Positions 25,583 through 35,568 are shown, numbered from the stretch's first letter. The stretch: 64,000 bases of DNA from Bacteroidaceae bacterium (GCA_017483765.1 JAFUVE010000087.1:39209-103208), one strand, 5' to 3'. The notes: generated by a model not told the origin, from the sequence alone. A program made the numbers and translations.

Positions 25583-27595
25583 TTATTTCTTGATTTTGAG
25601 CATGGCAAAGGTCTTTGCTGGGATGGTGTATGCGAAGCTGGTGCTCTTCTTTCCGACGCTGTTGATGGTAACGTTCTCGGTCTTCGGAGTGATTTTCTCC
25701 GGCTCGTCGAGTGTGTTCTCGGCAGTGAGCTCAGGCGAGTTGAACGTGGTCACCTGTGCGCTGCTCACGCTGTTGAGGCCGTCGAAGTTGAGGTTGACAC
25801 TTTGAGCCTGGTCGCCTGTGTTGACGATCTTGACGATGATGCTGTTGTCAGACTTCTCATAAACGGCGCTGGCGAAGAGGCCGTCCTGGTCGCTGTTGCC
25901 AGCCACCGGCTTTCCGTTCATCGTGAGCGCGAGCACGTTGCTGCCCTTGTTGCGGCTGAACAACTGCTGCACATAGTAAGAGCAGCTGCGGAATGAACGG
26001 AGGTTGTCGTACCAGATCATGTCAGGCCGCCACTGCCATCCGTCGACGTGTGCGAAGAGGGGCGCGTAGGTTGCCATGTCCACGATGTCGGCGTTGCGCT
26101 CCATACCCGTCATGAAGGCGGCCTCGAGCAGTGCTGCGTTGAAGTGGTTCCATTTCTTTCCGCGTCCGTGGCATGCGTACTCACCAGCAAACACGTGCGG
26201 GCCTTTGCGGTCGTAGTTGTCGTAGCGGTTGCCCTGTGAGAGGAACCAAGTCTCCGGACGGTAGAAATGCTCGTCGACGAGGTCTGCTCCCAGCTTCTTC
26301 ATCTCCGGCCAGAGGTAGTCGAACTGCTTGCCCTCTGAGTCAGGACCGGACGTACCGATGATTTTGATTTCGGGATATTTGGCACGTACCTGCTCCACGA
26401 ACGGCTTGAGGTTCTCAGGATAGATGGCATCCCACTGTTCGTTTCCGATGGCCACGAACTTGAGGTTGAATGGAGCGGGGTGACCCATGTCGGCACGCAG
26501 CTTTGCCCAGCGGTTCTTTGCCGGGTCACCGTTGGCGAACTCGATGAGGTCGAGGACGTCGTCGATATAAGGCTGGAGCTGGTCAACCGGCACGTGAGCG
26601 TCGCTGCGCTGTGATCCGTTCTGGAACTCGCAGCTCAGACCAACGCTGAGCACGGGCAGCGGTTCTGCACCGATTTCCTCGCTGAGACGGAAATACTCAT
26701 AGAATCCGAGTCCGTAGCTCTGGAAGTAGTCGGCATAGTAGCGGTAGGTGAATGTGTTTTCCCAGCGGTTCTTGTTCGTCGGACGGTTCTCAACCGGCCC
26801 CACGCTGTTCTTCCACTGGTAGCGTGTCTCGAGCGTGGTACCTTCCACGATACATCCTCCCGGGAAGCGGAACACGCCCGGATGGAGGTCAGCCAGTGCC
26901 TGTGCCAGGTCTTTGCGCATACCGTTCTCGTCGCCGTTGAACACGTCAGCCGGGAACATGGAGATATGCTCGAGGTCAACGCATCCTGTGCCTGAGCGGT
27001 GTTTCTCGTCGTCCACCATGAGTATTCTCACATTGGCTTTGTCGATGGTCTTGCTGCTCTTGATGGTGCAGGTGTACTTCTTCCATTCTTTGGAGTCCAC
27101 CCGTATGTCGGCCGTGGAGAACTCCTGGTGCTCACCCATGGTGTGCTGGTCGACAAACTGAATCCAGAGGTTCTGCGGCTTGCCGTCGGGCACACGTGCC
27201 CATACGCTGAACTTGTATTCTGCGTCTTTCTCCAGTCCGATGCCGAAATAGCCTTCGTTCTGCAGTCCGGTCCACATGTCGCGGTGTCCGGCGCTGGTGA
27301 GGTGGGCGTAATGCGGGTTTTTGTCGAACGGTCCGTCGTTCTTGATTTCCACCTTTCCGAATGCGTCCCATCCCATGAGGTGGTCGGGCGTGAATTCGAA
27401 CGACCGGTTCTTGATGAGTTCTCCATACAGCCCACCGTCGGCGGCGAAGTTGATGTCCTCAAAGAAGATTCCGTACATCGTCGGCTGTACGGCCGCCCCT
27501 AATTTCTTGGTGTTGATGTCCATCTGGTGGACAACTTGTGCATTGGCGGATGCTGCTATCGCGAGAGCAGCCATGCATGTTGCTAGTTTCTTCAT
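25583..27595 (-). CDS. GH51 alpha-L-arabinofuranosidase
   Basis: 670 aa with signal peptide (cleavage after SANAQ, residue 20). An N-terminal carbohydrate-binding beta domain (residues ~50-215) precedes a TIM barrel starting HPGVFRFPGGCIVEG. The acid/base Glu386 is in VAIGNEQW and the nucleophile Glu472 in HVFAGEYACHG, as in GH51. A C-terminal beta-sandwich closes the protein. It removes terminal arabinose from arabinan or arabinoxylan in the periplasm or at the surface. Monocistronic, with a clear terminator, and followed in the same region by GH128-like, GH43 and pectin-lyase genes. No dockerin tail, unlike several neighbours. Confidence 0.92.
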   Translation of the reverse strand: MKKLATCMAALAIAASANAQVVHQMDINTKKLGAAVQPTMYGIFFEDINFAADGGLYGELIKNRSFEFTPDHLMGWDAFGKVEIKNDGPFDKNPHYAHLTSAGHRDMWTGLQNEGYFGIGLEKDAEYKFSVWARVPDGKPQNLWIQFVDQHTMGEHQEFSTADIRVDSKEWKKYTCTIKSSKTIDKANVRILMVDDEKHRSGTGCVDLEHISMFPADVFNGDENGMRKDLAQALADLHPGVFRFPGGCIVEGTTLETRYQWKNSVGPVENRPTNKNRWENTFTYRYYADYFQSYGLGFYEYFRLSEEIGAEPLPVLSVGLSCEFQNGSQRSDAHVPVDQLQPYIDDVLDLIEFANGDPAKNRWAKLRADMGHPAPFNLKFVAIGNEQWDAIYPENLKPFVEQVRAKYPEIKIIGTSGPDSEGKQFDYLWPEMKKLGADLVDEHFYRPETWFLSQGNRYDNYDRKGPHVFAGEYACHGRGKKWNHFNAALLEAAFMTGMERNADIVDMATYAPLFAHVDGWQWRPDMIWYDNLRSFRSCSYYVQQLFSRNKGSNVLALTMNGKPVAGNSDQDGLFASAVYEKSDNSIIVKIVNTGDQAQSVNLNFDGLNSVSSAQVTTFNSPELTAENTLDEPEKITPKTENVTINSVGKKSTSFAYTIPAKTFAMLKIKK

Positions 27596-27720
27596 TTTTG
27601 TTTTAGTTTTAGTTTTTATTTTAGTTTAGAGTTTTGAGTTTAGAGTGGGAGGGTACGTATTAGGAGCGTGGGTGCTTGAGAAGATTACTATACCAAGACT
27701 TTCATCCATGGCAATCATGA

Positions 27721-30700
27721 TTACTGCCCTGCGATGATGTTGATGACAGCGACGATGTCGGAAATATCCACTTTTTGGTCCTGGTTGACGTCGGCATGCT
27801 CATAGGTGGCAGTGCCTGCAATCTGGTTGATGATGGCCACGATGTCGGAGATGTCGATGGCTCCGTCCTGGTTGACGTCGCCGGTGAGATGTTCGACAGG
27901 TTCTTCGTGCGGGATGCTGCTGAGCGTGAGCTGGAAATGATCGGCACTCCACCATCCGCTGGCTGGCAGTGCCGCAGAGAAACTGATGGAGAGTTTCTCT
28001 CCGCGTCCCACGAATACAGGCTCCGTCCGCATCTCAAACCATCCGCTGGGCAGGTTGCTGCCTTCAACGGCCTCTGTCCCTTTGCCCACTGCGGTTGCTG
28101 TCTGGGTTTGCAGTGTGTCGGTTAGTGTCTCTCCTGCGTCGTTTCCAATGTTGATGGACGTGGAGGCGGTGAGGGAGAGGTTTGCGTTGGTGGATGCCCT
28201 TGTCAGCATGCTGAGTTCGTAGTAGCCCTGAGGCAGTCCCGAGATGTCCTGGCTCATGGATGAGCTGAACGCCGAGCCTTTCCATATATTCCAGTATGGC
28301 GCGGACGCATCTCCGTTGAACGGGTTGGTCTTGTCGTAGTCGATGTTGCTGACAGTCCATCCGTAGCTGGTGGTGCGGTTGCAATCGGGGTTGACGATGA
28401 ACCGAGACGCGTCGCGAGGCGTGAATCCGTCGTCGTTAGGCTCAGCTCCTGAGATTTCCGGCATGAGCGCGTAGAGCGCCTGCTCGTTGTCAGAAAGGAG
28501 AGAGTCGATCTCTGTCTCTTCCACATCTCCGATTCTGGAGAGTTGGAAGTTGTCGGCTCCCGCCCATCTTGCGTTCATCTCACCGAGGTTGCGTACGCCG
28601 ACCCGCAGCTTTCCGTCGGTGACGACGATGCTGTCGATGGTGAGGAAAGAAGTGGTGTCGAGCTCAGAGTCCTTGGTGACAGGCTGGAAATAGAACTGGT
28701 TGGAAGTCTGTGCATAGAGTCCGGCCGTGGCGTTGACGCTGGCGCCCTCCTCGCTGTTGCTGCTGTTGAATACATTGGCTTTCAGACTGTAAACACCGTC
28801 GGGCAGTTCTTCTTCGATGTCCTGGAAGTAATTGAAACTGATGACCTTTCCCGTTGTGCTCCACACCTCGAAATAAGTGTCGCCCGTTGCCTTGGTGTAG
28901 CCGTTCTGCGCATCCATTGAGCAAGTCCAGTGGCTGATGTCGGTTTTTGAGTCCGTCTCGATGGTGGGGTTTTTGATGTATCCGCTTGCCGCGCCGCTGC
29001 TGTTGACCGTGATGTTGTTGAGCGTGAGTATGGTGACGCGGAAGCGGTCGTTCTCCAAGTCCATGTCAGTGGCGTCGATACCCGTGATTTTCACTGTAGT
29101 GCTCTCAAATAGGGAGCGGTCGGTCTCCTCGTAGACGGAAACCCAGCTACCGTCCTCCATCTCACGTTCGATGATGAGCCGGTCGGTCATGTCGGTGTTT
29201 GGGTTGGTGACGGTGAAATTGACGGTGCTGTTTGTGATGTTCGGGCTGACGTCGAGTGAAGGTGTCTTTGCCGACGGTGCCCAGAAAGTCGGCACTTTCG
29301 TGTATTTTGCGTTGTATGCGAATGTGGAGCGGTGGTCACGGTAGACTTGTCCGGCAGGTGTGATCCCTCCGTCCTTGTAGAACATCCAGCTCCAGTAGTT
29401 GTCGAATCCGTAGATGCAGTAGCGCTCAATCCATCCACATTCCTCCATTTTCTGCAGCAGCACCTGAAGGTATTTGCGGTATGTGCCGTACTTGTCGGAA
29501 TATCCGCTCCAGCTCTCTCCCCATGACGACCCGATTTCCAGCTCAGTGATCCAGAGTGGCCGTCCCGTGTTGTTCCACACCTCCTTGCAGTGGTCGACGA
29601 AATAGCTGGCGTAGCCGCTCTCGCTTCGTCCTCCGATGTCCCAATAGGCGTGTGTGACGGCGAAGTCGCAGCGGTTCTGCATGTTGTCCACGTATTTGAA
29701 GTAGTTGGTGAGATAGGAGAAGTCGGTAGGCTGTGGCGATCCGATACGTCCACCACTGGCTTTGAAGTCGCTTGTGATGCCGTAGGCTGTCCATTCATTG
29801 ATGGTTCCGCCGCATGAGCACTTGCTGCTGGTGTGCTGCTCGGAGTGCTCCGGCTCGTTGAGTGAGAAGGCAGCGGTGCTCGTCTTGTTGTTCACCTCGC
29901 TTGCGCTTGGCCAGAACCGGTGCTGGCGGCATGGCACGTATTCCATGTTTGAGGTGGAGCTGTAACCAGCGCTCCACGACCAGAACCAGGACGCCCTAAG
30001 TGAGTTGCCCTGGCTCGCTCCGCTGGTGTTTCCCCATCCTTTCTTGCTGAGATACTGCCAAGGCTTGACGTACACCGACGTGACACGCTTGTAGAGCGGG
30101 GTGGGGAGGGTGATTTCGAGGTCGGCATGGTCTGCCACATAGACACGGCTGTATCCTCCGTCGTTCTTTCCAGACGCCAGCGTGGCCATATATCCGCGCC
30201 GGAGCGTGAAGCTGGTCATCGCGTTGCTTTGTTTCTTCAGGTCGAGGTGGCTGCCAACGCCCAGCGTGAACTCGCCATTCGTCCCCTGGCAGGTCATGAT
30301 GACTGAGGGAATCGGTATGACGGCAGCTCCGTTGAGGAAGATGACGACTCTGCAGTTCGAGCCGTTTTTTGCGGCCGTGCCGTTGATGCGTACGTATCGC
30401 AGGTAGGTGCTGGCTACATCGCCGGCAGGGATGTTGTCGAAGATGAGCCAGGTGCGGTCGCTTCCGAGGTTGACTGTGGAACTTCCGAGTATGGGTGTTG
30501 CGTTTGCGGTGATGTGGATGTCGACGTCATCGCTGCGGTCGACGGTCCTGTTGTAGATTTGGCAGTAGTCGATTTCGTTGACTCCCTGCGCGTTGGTGTA
30601 GACTTCGCCCTCATAGGCTCTTCGTGCCCCCTGCCAGTCCGTGTCCTGGGTTGGGATGGCGGTGAACTGTGAGTGGCTTCCCTTGGGCTTGTCGTAGTAG

Positions 30701-31155
30701 ACGCTGACGTAGTCCTTCCCTTTGTTCGCCCCGTCGATGCCGAGGTATTTTCCGTTCTTCTTATTGACGAGATAGGTGTATGTGCCTTCGCTGAGGGCCC
30801 ACAGATAGCGTGCGTCGGTGGACTTTGCCGACTCGAACACCACGTTGTAGCTGCTCGAACTGCTGGCCGCAAGGTATTTCCCGGAACTGACCTGCCGGAG
30901 CAGTACATAGCCGTTCGTGCCAGAGTCTTCTGCCTTGAACTGGTAACTTTCGGTTTCGGCATTGGTGCCGAAGGCCGACAGCGCAGGCGATGTGCCATCC
31001 TCGTTGCTGCCGAGCAGCTTCTCGTAGATGTTGAGCCAGATGTAGTAGTTGGTGCCAGGCTGGAGCGCTGCGGATAAAGCAGATTGTAGTGGCAGCAGTG
31101 CCATGATGGCAATGGCCAGCATTCTGGCGTATGCATGGATATATCTTCTCCTCAT
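27721..31155 (-). CDS. GH128-like glycoside hydrolase with paired dockerin-like tail
   Basis: 1144 aa from ATG 31155; the frame is open further upstream, but this start puts the signal peptide (MRRRYIHAYARMLAIAIMAL, to about SALSA) first. A ricin-like/lectin-type N-terminal domain (LLGSNEDGTSPALSAF; NKKNGKYLGIDGANKGKDYV) is followed by a barrel resembling the Asl1/GH128 family: SWFWSWSAGYSSTSNMEYVP, then FSLNEPEHSEQH (candidate acid/base Glu) and PLWITELEIGSSW (candidate nucleophile). Two carbohydrate-binding-like beta modules lead to the dockerin pair ending DISDIVAVINIIAGQ. GH128 enzymes cut beta-1,3-glucans, but activity in this branch is uncertain. GC-rich relative to the intergenic DNA, like the other glycosidase genes here. 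Confidence 0.75.
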   Translation of the reverse strand: MRRRYIHAYARMLAIAIMALLPLQSALSAALQPGTNYYIWLNIYEKLLGSNEDGTSPALSAFGTNAETESYQFKAEDSGTNGYVLLRQVSSGKYLAASSSSSYNVVFESAKSTDARYLWALSEGTYTYLVNKKNGKYLGIDGANKGKDYVSVYYDKPKGSHSQFTAIPTQDTDWQGARRAYEGEVYTNAQGVNEIDYCQIYNRTVDRSDDVDIHITANATPILGSSTVNLGSDRTWLIFDNIPAGDVASTYLRYVRINGTAAKNGSNCRVVIFLNGAAVIPIPSVIMTCQGTNGEFTLGVGSHLDLKKQSNAMTSFTLRRGYMATLASGKNDGGYSRVYVADHADLEITLPTPLYKRVTSVYVKPWQYLSKKGWGNTSGASQGNSLRASWFWSWSAGYSSTSNMEYVPCRQHRFWPSASEVNNKTSTAAFSLNEPEHSEQHTSSKCSCGGTINEWTAYGITSDFKASGGRIGSPQPTDFSYLTNYFKYVDNMQNRCDFAVTHAYWDIGGRSESGYASYFVDHCKEVWNNTGRPLWITELEIGSSWGESWSGYSDKYGTYRKYLQVLLQKMEECGWIERYCIYGFDNYWSWMFYKDGGITPAGQVYRDHRSTFAYNAKYTKVPTFWAPSAKTPSLDVSPNITNSTVNFTVTNPNTDMTDRLIIEREMEDGSWVSVYEETDRSLFESTTVKITGIDATDMDLENDRFRVTILTLNNITVNSSGAASGYIKNPTIETDSKTDISHWTCSMDAQNGYTKATGDTYFEVWSTTGKVISFNYFQDIEEELPDGVYSLKANVFNSSNSEEGASVNATAGLYAQTSNQFYFQPVTKDSELDTTSFLTIDSIVVTDGKLRVGVRNLGEMNARWAGADNFQLSRIGDVEETEIDSLLSDNEQALYALMPEISGAEPNDDGFTPRDASRFIVNPDCNRTTSYGWTVSNIDYDKTNPFNGDASAPYWNIWKGSAFSSSMSQDISGLPQGYYELSMLTRASTNANLSLTASTSINIGNDAGETLTDTLQTQTATAVGKGTEAVEGSNLPSGWFEMRTEPVFVGRGEKLSISFSAALPASGWWSADHFQLTLSSIPHEEPVEHLTGDVNQDGAIDISDIVAIINQIAGTATYEHADVNQDQKVDISDIVAVINIIAGQ

Positions 31156-31274
31156 AAGGTGGTCAGTTAGCAGTAGTTGAACAAAGAAGTAAAAAAAGTT
31201 GCGAATCCTTCGTAGATAAAATTCGCGTTTGTTTTGCAAAATTACGCAAAAAAAATGATATATCCATATTTTTT

Positions 31275-31320
31275 AAAGAAAAGTGGCAAATGTTGTCGTT
31301 CTGACACTCATTTGCCACTT
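31275..31320 (-). terminator. Terminator downstream of the flavin-reductase-like gene
   Basis: Stem AAGTGGCAAATG (31281-31292) with CATTTGCCACTT (31309-31320), followed on the minus strand by TTCTTTAAAAAA. Confidence 0.7.
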
Positions 31321-31369
31321 CTCCTGCCATAAGTTTGCAGGCGTTATTCTGTCTCAGCTTTCTGCAAGA

Positions 31370-31957
31370 TTACTTCTTCCAGGCGTTGACCACTTCGCCG
31401 ATGTACATGGAGTGGATGCCTGCAGGGAAGTTTGCGTACATGTTCTTCGGTGCGTCGCTCTTGAAATACTGGGGGTCGAAGGGTGCTGCATACATGATTT
31501 TACATTCAATCACCATTGTTGCCTCGGTGTAGTAGGGCGTTCCGTTGGCGGTGTAAGCCGTGTGTAGTCCGAGCGCCTTGGCCTTGTCGCCGTCGCGTCC
31601 GCTCTTACTTCCCATGTAGTTGAGCACCTTGCTTTGCTCCACGTCGAAGGCCATCACCGTGAAATACTGGGCGCGGTCCATGAATTCCTTGGTATAGCGC
31701 TTTTCTGCCACGTACACGGTGAGGGCTGTGCGTCCCCAGAGGGTGCCGATGCCTCCCCATCCGATGGTCATGGCATTGCTCTTCTGCTTGTCGCCTGCGC
31801 AGAGCAGCTCTGCCTCGTGAAACCACTCAAATCCGTTCTCCTGGAAATCCTCCCTTACGTTGAATTTCTTGAATCCGTTCTCTTCCTGCGCGTTGGCAGT
31901 CGTCACTGCAGCCATCAGCATGGTCAGCAGTGCTGCGATAAAAGTCATTTTCTTCAT
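31370..31957 (-). CDS. Flavin reductase-like (FMN-binding split barrel) protein, exported
   Basis: 195 aa from ATG 31957, chosen because it begins a clean signal peptide (MKKMTFIAALLTMLMAAVTT, to ANAQ). The body matches the DIM6/NTAB flavin reductase-like domain: NAMTIGWGGIGTLWGRTALT, then VYVAEKRYTKEFMD and FTVMAFD, and the C-terminal helix-strand GIHSMYIGEVVNAW. Family members bind FMN and reduce flavins; cytosolic forms are common, so a signal peptide is notable. Placed between two glycosidase genes on opposite strands; any link to polysaccharide use is unclear. Confidence 0.78.
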   Translation of the reverse strand: MKKMTFIAALLTMLMAAVTTANAQEENGFKKFNVREDFQENGFEWFHEAELLCAGDKQKSNAMTIGWGGIGTLWGRTALTVYVAEKRYTKEFMDRAQYFTVMAFDVEQSKVLNYMGSKSGRDGDKAKALGLHTAYTANGTPYYTEATMVIECKIMYAAPFDPQYFKSDAPKNMYANFPAGIHSMYIGEVVNAWKK

Positions 31958-32351
31958 GAGATAATTGTTTGTTGAAAAATTAAAATGGTCATGCAAATAT
32001 ACATAAAAGTTTTGTATTTATTTGTTAGTTGAGATAAAGAATTAATTTTCTTTAGAAGAAAAATCATGGAAATAAGGCGGTGTCAGAAAAAAACGAATGA
32101 AGAAAATGACAGAATTATATACTTTTGTCATTTGTTTTACGTTTTAATAAAAGGTACTTCAGGAATTTGTGAGTAAGAAGATTTTATATTGTTGTTTGAC
32201 CGCGCTTCGCCGGTCAGATGTGCGGGCGAGACGCCCACTATCCCAGCCGATGTCCTGTCGGTAATTGAAAAAGGGGACAGTAGATGACAATAAAAGTAAT
32301 TACCACACGAAATCTTGAATAACTTATAAAAAGAAATAACACAAAAAGACT
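31958..32351. other. Divergent intergenic region containing element copy 3
   Basis: 394 bases between two divergent start codons. The right half is the third copy of the TIR-bounded element; the left half is AT-rich with no full promoter match I could confirm (TACTTTTG near 32119 is a possible -7 box for the + strand). Confidence 0.4.
32153..32325 (+). mobile_element. TIR-bounded ~170 bp palindromic element, copy 3
   Basis: Left end GGTACTTCAGGAATTTGTGA, right end CACACGAAATCTTGAATAAC. The interior matches copies 1 and 2 with a few changes, including GACCG to GACCGC in the first loop. It ends 26 bases before the GH43 start codon, so it would form part of that gene's leader if transcribed. 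Confidence 0.7.
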
Positions 32352-33962
32352 ATGGATAAGAAAAACCTTTTAAGATGGTGCTGTATGGCCTTGCTGATGC
32401 TGCTCAGTACCTCAAGGGCAAGCGCCCAGAACCCTTATCTCCCGCTTTGGGAGTTTATTCCCGACGGTGAACCCTATCTGTTTGAGGACCCGGACAAGCC
32501 CGGCGAGTACCGCGTGTATATCTACGGCTCGCACGACATGCTGAAGACGGAGTACTGCGGCCGGGACCAGGTGGTATGGTCCGCCTCGGTCAACGACTTG
32601 ACCAACTGGCGTTATGACGGCATCATCTTCAAGAGCGAGCGTGACGCCAACGGCAACCTGCTGAATGAGGGCGGGCTGGCCGATGTGCTGTACGCACCCG
32701 ACGTGGCCTTGAAAACGAATCCCGACGGCACGAAGACCTATTATCTCTACCCGAACAACCAGGCCGGCGGCCGTCAGACGATGGTAGCGAAGTCAGACCG
32801 TCCCGACGGCCCGTTCGTGGTGTGCAACTGGAGCAAGGACAATCCCCGCGAGACCACCGGTATCTTGCATTTCGACCCCGCCGCTTTTGTGGATGACGAC
32901 GGCCGTGCATACGCCTACTGGGGATTCGGAGAGTCAGAGGCGGCAGAGCTGGACCCTTCCACCATGTGCACGTTGAAGCCCGGCACAGATATCATAAAGA
33001 ACATGGTTGCGGGCTACAAGCAGGATGAGCAGTTCCGGTTCTATGAGGCATCCTCCCTTCGCAAGATCAAAGATAAATATGTGTTTGTCTATAGCCGCTG
33101 GACACGTGAGGGCGAATTCGGACTTCCAACGAGCAATTATACCTTGGCATACGCCTACAGCGACCACCCGCTCGGCCCCTGGACCTACGGTGGCACTATC
33201 ATCGACGGGCGAGCCAGAGGTAAGGACATGAACGGCAAGACAATACCGACTGCTTCTTCTACCGGCAACACCCATGGCAGCATCTTGGAGATCAACGGCA
33301 AGTGGTGGGTGTTCTACCATCGCCAGACGGGTTCCAACGAGTTTTCCCGTCAGGCCATGGTGGCTCCGATAGAGGTGAAAGTGGAAGAAGGCAAAGGGGG
33401 CAAGGTGATTATCAGCGAAGGGGAATATACTTCAGAGGGTTTCGCCACAGACGGCTTGAATCCATTCCACCGCACACCAGCCGGCCTGGCCTGCTACCTG
33501 ATTGGCCCGAAACCCGACGAGGTGGAGTTCCCGAACAAGCGGCATTTCGGTTCGTATCTGCAGCCCGTCTATCTCGATTATGGCTCCTATCAAGGACCTT
33601 CATCACAGAAAGTGCCGTTCATGCCAGTGGTGAACAATACCGACGGGTCAACAGTAGGGTATAAGTATTTTAATTTCAACCGACTTGGACAATCACAGTC
33701 TGTGTCAATGCTAATACGGCTGAAACCGCTCGGCATCAACGGAAAGATAGAAATTCTTGTTGGAAGTCCTTACAAGGAGAAAAGCGGAAAATGTGTCGGA
33801 AGGGTTGATATCAAGAGCGACATGGCGCAGAAAATGACAGAGCTGTCCGTGCCGCTGAGAGGCATCTATGGCATGACAGGCAAACAGCCAGTCTATTTCC
33901 TCTTCACCTCTGACACGAAGGAACGGTCGATATGTGATTTCTATGATTTTATGTTTAAATAA
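32352..33962 (+). CDS. GH43 family glycosidase (arabinanase/arabinofuranosidase-type)
   Basis: 536 aa with signal peptide (to about RASA). A five-bladed beta-propeller is indicated by PYLFEDPDKPGEYRVYIYGS (probable catalytic base Asp), VLYAPDVALK (pKa-modulating Asp) and FRFYEASSLRKIKDKYVFVY (probable acid Glu). NTHGSILEINGKWWVFYHR is typical of the last blade. The C-terminal ~130 residues form a CBM6-like beta sandwich. The enzyme would release arabinose or xylose from plant polysaccharides outside the cytoplasm. 12 bases separate it from the next gene, so the two form an operon. Confidence 0.85.
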   Translation: MDKKNLLRWCCMALLMLLSTSRASAQNPYLPLWEFIPDGEPYLFEDPDKPGEYRVYIYGSHDMLKTEYCGRDQVVWSASVNDLTNWRYDGIIFKSERDANGNLLNEGGLADVLYAPDVALKTNPDGTKTYYLYPNNQAGGRQTMVAKSDRPDGPFVVCNWSKDNPRETTGILHFDPAAFVDDDGRAYAYWGFGESEAAELDPSTMCTLKPGTDIIKNMVAGYKQDEQFRFYEASSLRKIKDKYVFVYSRWTREGEFGLPTSNYTLAYAYSDHPLGPWTYGGTIIDGRARGKDMNGKTIPTASSTGNTHGSILEINGKWWVFYHRQTGSNEFSRQAMVAPIEVKVEEGKGGKVIISEGEYTSEGFATDGLNPFHRTPAGLACYLIGPKPDEVEFPNKRHFGSYLQPVYLDYGSYQGPSSQKVPFMPVVNNTDGSTVGYKYFNFNRLGQSQSVSMLIRLKPLGINGKIEILVGSPYKEKSGKCVGRVDIKSDMAQKMTELSVPLRGIYGMTGKQPVYFLFTSDTKERSICDFYDFMFK

Positions 33963-33974
33963 ACGCCAACAACC

Positions 33975-35393
33975 ATGAGACGATATCCTTCATACATATT
34001 GCTGACGCTGGTGCTTATGTTGTTTTCCTCGTTGCAGGCCAGAAAAAGACAGGAACTGAAACCCAGGCTGGTCGTGATGACGGATATTTGTCCGGCTGAT
34101 GTGGAACCCGATGACATAGAGTCTGCCATCCGTCTGCTTGCCTATGCTGACCGTTTTGAGATCGAGGCTGTCATTCCTTCAATAGGATGGAACTGCGACC
34201 CTTATCCTCCAGAATGGGTGAAATGCCTTGAGAATGTGATAGATGCATACGGGAAGGATGTGCATAACTTGATGAATCGGTCACACCAGACATCGTTTCT
34301 CCCCTTAAATCAAGAACAGACAATGGCTCAGCCTATTGGTTATTGGCCGAGTGCCGACTATTTGAGGAGCCGTGTGGCTTTAGGTAGCCCGAAAGCAGGC
34401 ATTGGGGTGATAGGCGAAGGTAACGACACGCCAGGCAGCAGAAAAATCATTGAGCTGTTGGATGAGGCAGATGAACGCCCGATTTATTTCTGTGCGTGGG
34501 GTGGAGCGAATACACTATCCCAGGCAGTATGGCGGCTTCAACATGACAGGAGCCCAAAAGACTTGATCAGGGCTTTGCATAAAATGCGTCTTTACACTAT
34601 CACCGACCAGGATATGAAGTGGACGATGCGAAGGCAACTAGACTACAGCTCTCACATGTGGCTGCGAAAAGAGTTTTCCAACGAGTTGCTGCTGATATGG
34701 GATGAGTCGGCATGGCTGAACCATAATGACCTTGGCAACAAGAATTGGGACCGTCATGCACGACTGATTCAGGGACATGGAGAAATGGGCAGGATTTATC
34801 CGAAGAACAAATACGGTGTGGAAGGCGACACCCCCAGTTTCTTTCATTGTATGCCCAACGGTCTGAACGACCCTGATGACCCTACACAAGTTGGGTGGGG
34901 AGGCTATCATCAGTTCGGTCTGTCGCCAGATGGCCTGACTTATGCTTGGACAAACTGGCAACAGCCGGTGAAGGATTATTCCAACCATTTTGAAGTTCGA
35001 TTCTATCCTGATGAGTTCAACGACTTTGCGGCAAGGATGCAGTGGGCTGCTGAAGGCAAGGGAACAACGAATCCGGTAGTTATCGTCAATGGAAAGCGGG
35101 GCCTTTCACCGATACTGCTAAAAGCGAAAGTTGGCCAGACCATCAAGCTGAATGCCGGTAAAAGTTACGACCCTGAAGGTGGCACACTTCGATTTCTATG
35201 GTGGGAGCAGCTGCCAATGACCAAGTCAACAGGAGTTTTAACAAATGTGTCGGCCACTCAATCCCCTGTTTTGACAGTGATTGTCCCACCATCCTACAAA
35301 GGGAGGAAGATACATCTTGTTTGTGAGGTCCACGATGACAGTCCCTTTCAATTGGTTTCCTACCGACGTGTCATTATCGATGTGGCTGAATGA
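33975..35393 (+). CDS. DUF1593 (nucleoside-hydrolase-like fold) exported protein
   Basis: 472 aa. A signal peptide (to about SLQA) is followed by RLVVMTDICPADVEPDDIES, RLLAYADRFEIEAVIPS and YFCAWGGANTLSQAVWRL, the pattern of DUF1593. This family has an inosine-uridine nucleoside hydrolase-like fold and is often found beside plant-polysaccharide genes. The acidic cluster PDD near residue 38-40 is the usual metal-binding loop. A C-terminal Ig-like domain (KAKVGQTIKLNAGKSYDPEG) completes it. Function is unproven; a hydrolase acting on a glycan linkage is inferred from context. Second gene after GH43. Confidence 0.8.
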   Translation: MRRYPSYILLTLVLMLFSSLQARKRQELKPRLVVMTDICPADVEPDDIESAIRLLAYADRFEIEAVIPSIGWNCDPYPPEWVKCLENVIDAYGKDVHNLMNRSHQTSFLPLNQEQTMAQPIGYWPSADYLRSRVALGSPKAGIGVIGEGNDTPGSRKIIELLDEADERPIYFCAWGGANTLSQAVWRLQHDRSPKDLIRALHKMRLYTITDQDMKWTMRRQLDYSSHMWLRKEFSNELLLIWDESAWLNHNDLGNKNWDRHARLIQGHGEMGRIYPKNKYGVEGDTPSFFHCMPNGLNDPDDPTQVGWGGYHQFGLSPDGLTYAWTNWQQPVKDYSNHFEVRFYPDEFNDFAARMQWAAEGKGTTNPVVIVNGKRGLSPILLKAKVGQTIKLNAGKSYDPEGGTLRFLWWEQLPMTKSTGVLTNVSATQSPVLTVIVPPSYKGRKIHLVCEVHDDSPFQLVSYRRVIIDVAE

Positions 35394-35402
35394 TATATCT
35401 GA

Positions 35403-35442
35403 GTGTCAAAATCAATGGTCTGTTGGTTTTGACACTTTTTTT
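35403..35442 (+). terminator. Terminator of the GH43-DUF1593 operon
   Basis: Stem GTGTCAAAA (35403-35411) with TTTTGACAC (35427-35435), followed by seven T. Confidence 0.85.
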
Positions 35443-35568
35443 GTTAGAAATGCAACATAGGGGGCGTATGGTGCATTCTGTGTTTTAGCTTGAAAATAAT
35501 TGAAACGTGGAAGAAAGCGAATCATGCTTTTTATACGTATATTTGCAAAAATATCAAAAAATACAGCA

